Shown here piece after piece: positions 59,616 through 64,000 of a DNA stretch of 64,000 nucleotides. The DNA comes from Jatrophihabitans cynanchi (GTDB lineage Bacteria > Actinomycetota > Actinomycetes > Mycobacteriales > Jatrophihabitantaceae). Under the pieces are notes generated by a model. The model was not told the DNA's origin and did no database searches. It worked only from the letters and a program-made list of their open reading frames with translations. Every line of letters begins with the position of its first letter. Position 1 is the stretch's first letter. The stretch lies in the NCBI RefSeq assembly GCF_027247405.1, contig NZ_CP097463.1:1612001-1676000 (forward strand). Reading direction: 5' to 3'. The position numbers and the translations under genes are program-made.

Positions 59616-60590
59616 CGTCGGCGACGGGTCGAGGGTGGCCAGGATCCGGGTCGCCGCCTGGTCGGGCGTCAGCTCGCCGGCGAGGACGGCAGCCTCGGCG
59701 GCCGCGACGGCCTCGCGCACCGCGGGCGCGTCCAGGCGGGCGAGCAGCCGGTCGCGCACCATCGCCCGCGTCCAGTGCACGAGTTGCCCGGCACGCTTGG
59801 CGGCCAGTCCGCCACTGCGCTGCTCCAGCCAATCGCGGTGCCGCTGCACGTGCTTCCACACCCGGTCCAGGTTCACGTTGTGCAGACCGCTGCAGGTGAT
59901 CACCGGGGTCTGCCATTGCGTCTCGGGGCCGCGCAGGAAACGCAGTGCACCGGACAGCTCGCGAGCAGCGCGCGCGGACTCGTCCTCGTGCTGCTCGTCG
60001 GCCTTGTTCACCGCGATCACGTCGGCCAGTTCCAGGATGCCGCGCTTCATGCCCTGCAGCTGATCACCGGTGCGGGCGAGCGTCAGGAACACGAACGTGT
60101 CCACCATGTCGGCAACCACGTACTCGGACTGCCCGACCCCGACCGTCTCGACCAGTACCACGTCGTAGCCGGCGGCCTCCATCACCAGCATCGTCTCGCG
60201 GGTCGCCTTGGCGACGCCGCCGAACGTGCCCGAGGCCGGGGACGGCCGGACGAACGCGTGCTCGTCGGCCGCCAGGCGGACCATGCGCGTCTTGTCGCCG
60301 AGGATCGAGCCGCCGGTGCGCGCGGACGACGGGTCGACAGCCAGCACCGCGACCCGATGCCCGGCGGCGATCAGGTTCACCCCGAGCTGATCGATGAACG
60401 TCGACTTGCCCACGCCGGGCACGCCGGAGACACCGATCCGGATCGCGCTTCCGGTGTGCGGCAGCAGCTCGGCCAGCAGGGCCTGCGCCTGCTCGCGGTG
60501 ATCGGCGCGGCTGGACTCCACCAGCGTGATCGCCTGCGCGATCGCGGCCCGTTCACCGGCGAGCACGCTCCCGGCCAGTTGCTGCGTCAT
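59601..60590 (-). CDS. meaB: Methylmalonyl-CoA mutase-associated GTPase MeaB
   Basis: A 329-residue GTPase of the MeaB/ArgK family. P-loop GVSGVPGVGKSTFIDQLG near residue 59, switch segment VDPSSARTGGSILGDKTRM near residue 92, ETVGVGQSEYVVADMVDTFV near residue 148, and NKADEQHEDES (N-K-x-D base-recognition motif) near residue 197. It protects the mutase and gates cobalamin loading. It follows mutB by 5 bp and belongs to a mutAB-meaB operon. Its 3' end lies in the family B palindrome. Confidence 0.95.
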   Translation of the reverse strand: MTQQLAGSVLAGERAAIAQAITLVESSRADHREQAQALLAELLPHTGSAIRIGVSGVPGVGKSTFIDQLGVNLIAAGHRVAVLAVDPSSARTGGSILGDKTRMVRLAADEHAFVRPSPASGTFGGVAKATRETMLVMEAAGYDVVLVETVGVGQSEYVVADMVDTFVFLTLARTGDQLQGMKRGILELADVIAVNKADEQHEDESARAARELSGALRFLRGPETQWQTPVITCSGLHNVNLDRVWKHVQRHRDWLEQRSGGLAAKRAGQLVHWTRAMVRDRLLARLDAPAVREAVAAAEAAVLAGELTPDQAATRILATLDPSPTELAP

Positions 60591-60595
60591 GCGGG

Positions 60596-62721
<2,126 letters not shown>

Positions 62722-62725
<4 letters not shown>

Positions 62726-64000
62726 GCCGTGCCTCCGAGGACGTCGAGCGTGGCGCGCAGCACGGACAGCGCGTCGCAGCCGGCGAACAGGTAGCCGTCG
62801 ATCCCGGCGCTCTGGTAGCGGTTCAGCCGCTCGCCGGGCTGGCCGGCCAGCCAGATGTGTTGCGCGCCCGCCGCCTTCAGCGCGGCCGCTTCGGACTCGG
62901 CACGCTCGGCGTAGATCGTGTCGGACGAGCACAGGCAGGCGACGGTGCTGCCGCTCTTGGCGAACGCCTCGACGAGCTCGTCCGGCTCGCCCGTGCCGAC
63001 GACCGAGGCGATGCCTCCTGCCGCGAACAGGTTGGCCGCGAAGCCGGCGCGCGACGAGTGCGCGGCGACCGGGCCGAGTGCGGCGAGGAAGACGGTCGGG
63101 CGTTCCGCCGCGGCGTCAGCGCGGTCGCGCAGCGCCTCGAACTCCTCGGCGTACCGGTGCGCTTCGAGCGGCCCGCCGGTGGGGACGGACGGTGCCGCCG
63201 GGCGGGTGACCGGCAACTCCTGCAGGAACGCGAACTCGCTGATGCCGGTGAGCGGCGCGCGGCGGTGCGCGACGTCGGCGGCGCGGCGCTCGTACGTCGA
63301 GCGCAGCAGCTCGCCGATCGACCCGCCGTCGAGCGCGGCCAGCGCGCCCCCGTCGCGTTCGATGCCGGTGAAGACGTCCCAGGCGGCGGTGGCCAGCTGG
63401 TCGGTGCGCGACTCGACGTACCAGGAGCCGCCGGCCGCGTCCACGACCCGGGCCAGCGAGGACTCGTCGTGCAAGATCGCGGACGTGTTGCGGCCAATGC
63501 GCCGCGCGAAGTCGTCCGGCAGCCCGATCGCCGAGTCGAACGGCAGGACGGTGACCGCCTCGGCCCCGCCGATCGCGCCGGCGAAGCAGCCGATCGTGGT
63601 GCGCAGCAGGTTCACCCAGGGATCGCGTTGCGTCAGCATGGCGGCCGACGTCACCGCGTGCTGACGCTGGCCCGCGGCGCCGGTGGTCGCCTCGCACAGC
63701 TCGGCGACGCGGCTCCAGACCCGGCGCGCCGCCCGCAGCTTGGCGATGCCGGCGAACTGGTCGGCGGTCACGGCGAAGCGGAACTCCAGCGCTGCGAGCG
63801 CGTCGTCCACACAAAGACCGGCCCCGGTCAGCGCGCGCAGGTAGGCGACGCCGACCGACGTGGCGATCGCGATCTCCTGCGCGTCGCTCGCCCCCGCGTC
63901 GTGATAGACGGTGGCGTCGACCGTGGCCACCCGCAGCCCGGGCGCCGGCCCGGCCAGCTCGGCGAGCGCGGGAAGCAGCGTGAGGTCCGCATCCGCACCG
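62722..64000 (-). CDS. mutA: Methylmalonyl-CoA mutase small subunit, 5' end outside window
   Basis: At least 425 residues are seen; the frame stays open to the window edge, so the N-terminus lies beyond. It resembles MutB but without the B12-binding DxHxxG ([14 protein letters not shown] stands where it should be), as is normal for MutA. Marks include [59 protein letters not shown], and [14 protein letters not shown]. It forms a heterodimer with MutB. The stop overlaps the mutB start. Confidence 0.94.

Overview
The window is 64 kb of very GC-rich DNA from an actinobacterium. The taxon is inferred from acyl-CoA carboxylase epsilon subunits, two DUF222/13E12-type HNH proteins with PafBC-type DNA-damage promoters, a DUF5313 protein, a six-TM HAMP adenylyl cyclase and many TAnnnT -10 boxes placed 6-8 nt before a start codon. 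A Frankia/Jatrophihabitans-like lineage would fit, but no rRNA or other decisive marker is present. No tRNA, rRNA, CRISPR array, intact insertion sequence or prophage was seen.

Region 1 (1-22192) is a type IV pilus locus embedded in c-di-GMP genes. It starts with the 3' part of an EAL protein and a CBS-domain protein, followed by pilB, pilT and pilC. A LuxI-like acyltransferase, a DNA-damage-inducible HNH/DUF222 gene and two membrane GGDEF-EAL proteins come next. Three tandem pilA-like major pilins, pilD, pilM, pilN, pilO and three large minor-pilin-like proteins complete it. Two of the minor proteins are apparent adhesins, one with about six Ig-like repeats and one with ricin-type lectin repeats.

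Region 2 (22246-30540) is metabolic: a PH-domain membrane protein, biotin ligase BirA, the acyl-CoA carboxylase beta and epsilon subunits, an MFS exporter with a divergent MarR regulator, MTA phosphorylase, an acyl-CoA dehydrogenase and Maf. It ends in six perfect 25-bp tandem repeats and a strong terminator hairpin.

Region 3 (30548-42866) holds a secreted beta-helix protein, a membrane adenylyl cyclase and an ABC transporter. A LiuR-like MerR regulator sits divergently from an operon of acyl-CoA dehydrogenase and carboxylase beta and epsilon subunits, with a perfect 16-bp palindrome between them. A secreted GH16 glucanase, the biotin-carrying acyl-CoA carboxylase alpha subunit, an SDR and a DUF5313 protein follow.

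Region 4 (42906-51202) holds a second PafBC-controlled HNH/DUF222 gene, an LpdA-type flavoprotein, a gamma-glutamylcyclotransferase-like protein, an XRE/membrane-protein pair, an M20 amidohydrolase and a TetR-ABC operon. Region 5 (51308-64000) holds narGHJI (respiratory nitrate reductase), a CPA1 antiporter, and convergently meaB, mutB and mutA (truncated by the window edge). BirA, the carboxylase subunits and MutAB/MeaB together form a propionyl-CoA to succinyl-CoA route.

The least expected signals are two families of short palindromic elements. Family A is 46 bp, with an 8-bp stem, a 15-nt loop and compensatory changes in the stem. It is inserted in the same reading frame in the HNH/DUF222 gene and in lpdA. 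Family B is 57 bp; one copy supplies the stop codon of meaB, and a decayed copy encodes an N-terminal segment of mutB in the corresponding frame.
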